DNA from: RPQJ01 sp031404015 | Lineage (GTDB): Bacteria > Pseudomonadota > Gammaproteobacteria > Steroidobacterales > Steroidobacteraceae | Length of the DNA: 15,821 bases | Direction of reading: 5' to 3' | NCBI GenBank assembly: GCA_031404015.1 | Contig: JANNGT010000034.1 | Span: 1-15,821 of the forward strand | In this document: in pieces, positions 15,429-15,821 of the stretch | Position numbering within the stretch: position 1 is the stretch's first letter | Layout of the letters: each line of letters opens with the position of its first letter | Made by a program: the position numbers and the translations under genes | The notes under the pieces: generated by a model | Database searches by the model: none | Seen by the model: the letters and a program-made list of their open reading frames with translations, nothing else | Told to the model about the DNA's origin: nothing

Positions 15429-15540
15429 TTCCTGAACTTCCTGAACTTCCTGAACTTCCTGATCTTCCCGTCCTTCCTGTCCTTCCCGTCCTTCCTGTCC
15501 TTCCTGCGCTTCCTGCCCTTCCCGCCCTTCCTGCCCTTCC
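15429..15540. repeat. Minisatellite, right array: twelve 9-bp TTCCTGNCC-type units
   Basis: Twelve 9-bp units run from 15429 to 15536, followed by a TTCC stub: three TTCCTGAAC, one TTCCTGATC, then alternating TTCCCGTCC and TTCCTGTCC, one TTCCTGCGC, and TTCCTGCCC/TTCCCGCCC. Variants cluster in blocks, as expected from local duplication. The plus strand is pyrimidine-rich. Paired with the left array it could fold into a hairpin of roughly 45 bp. It fills the gap between chpC and rsmE and ends two bases before the rsmE stop, so it could serve as a bidirectional terminator, but there is no T-run. Confidence 0.95.
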
Positions 15541-15541
15541 T

Positions 15542-15821
15542 TCAGCCCAGGTCGCCCCAGAGCGCCTGCAGCACGGTGAGTGCGACCATGCCCGCGGTTT
15601 CCGTGCGCAAAACGCGCGGACCCAACCGCACCGGCGTGAAACCCGCGGCCGTCGCGCCGACGATTTCCGCATCGTCGAGCCCGCCCTCGGGGCCGATCAG
15701 CAATTCCACCCGCGCGCCTACGCTCGTCAATCCTGCCAGTGAGGCCGGTGCCGCAGGGCTCAGCACGAAGCGCTGGCCTTCGCGCGTCGACGCAGCCAGG
15801 TAGCGGGACAATTCCTGCGGC
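15542..15821 (-). CDS. rsmE: 16S rRNA (uracil-1498-N3)-methyltransferase, C-terminal part (5' end outside window)
   Basis: The frame runs from the right window edge to a TGA at 15542-15544 and encodes the last ~92 residues of an RsmE-family SPOUT methyltransferase, which methylates U1498 of 16S rRNA with S-adenosylmethionine. The knot motifs are clear: LLIGPEGGLDDAEI, then the LGPRVLRTETAGMVALTVLQ stretch and the terminal WGDLG, almost as in E. coli. An in-frame TTG at 15809-15811 is internal, not a start. The gene converges on chpC, separated from it by the minisatellite. Confidence 0.95.
   Translation of the reverse strand, partial: PQELSRYLAASTREGQRFVLSPAAPASLAGLTSVGARVELLIGPEGGLDDAEIVGATAAGFTPVRLGPRVLRTETAGMVALTVLQALWGDLG

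Noticed and set aside
15361..15540. Tandem repeats considered as a CRISPR array
   Set aside because: The units are 9 bp and contiguous, with no unique spacers and no cas genes nearby.
15415..15672. Minus-strand frame with a collagen-like Gly-x-x repeat (GRTGRTG...)
   Set aside because: The repeat arises from translating the 9-bp minisatellite, and the rest overlaps rsmE in another frame. There is no ribosome-binding site or signal peptide.

Overview
The window is a gene-dense, very GC-rich stretch of a proteobacterial chromosome. The gene order gshB - tonB3-like - yqgE - ruvX - pyrB on one strand, divergent from pilG-pilH-pilI-pilJ-chpA-chpC on the other, is the arrangement known from Pseudomonas and related Gammaproteobacteria. 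The absence of pyrR and pyrC', the missing pilK and chpB, and the composition suggest a Xanthomonadales/Nevskiales-like gammaproteobacterium. That placement is inferred from gene order and protein resemblance, not from a phylogenetic marker.

Layout. Bases 2-343 (+) are the tail of a protein ending in a response-regulator receiver domain, probably a hybrid histidine kinase cut by the window edge. A 253-bp convergent gap (344-596) follows, holding a long inverted repeat. Bases 597-5488 (-) form one tight operon, read right to left: gshB (glutathione synthetase), a TonB-family protein, yqgE, ruvX, pyrB (aspartate transcarbamoylase) and a PyrK-like iron-sulphur flavoprotein. Several junctions overlap by 4 bp or are separated by only a few bases. 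A 175-bp divergent promoter region (5489-5663) separates this operon from the Pil-Chp chemosensory operon (5664-15355, +). A second convergent gap (15356-15541) is almost entirely a 9-bp minisatellite in inverted orientation. The window ends inside rsmE (-).

How the genes work together. PilJ is the membrane chemoreceptor. PilI and ChpC are CheW-type couplers. ChpA is a 1886-residue CheA-like hybrid kinase with three canonical phosphotransfer histidines, a CheA core and its own receiver. PilG and PilH are the stand-alone receivers that, in Pseudomonas, control type IV pilus extension/retraction and cAMP-linked surface responses. No methyltransferase (PilK/CheR) or methylesterase (ChpB/CheB) is encoded here, so any adaptation enzymes must lie elsewhere or be absent. 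The neighbouring TonB-like protein resembles Pseudomonas TonB3, which is required for twitching, so the divergent operon may be functionally linked to the pili. The remaining genes on the minus strand serve glutathione and pyrimidine synthesis and 16S rRNA processing.

I see no CRISPR array, insertion sequence, tRNA, rRNA or phage gene. The parts least explained by known genes are the two convergent intergenic regions and the PyrK-like gene at the end of the pyrB operon.
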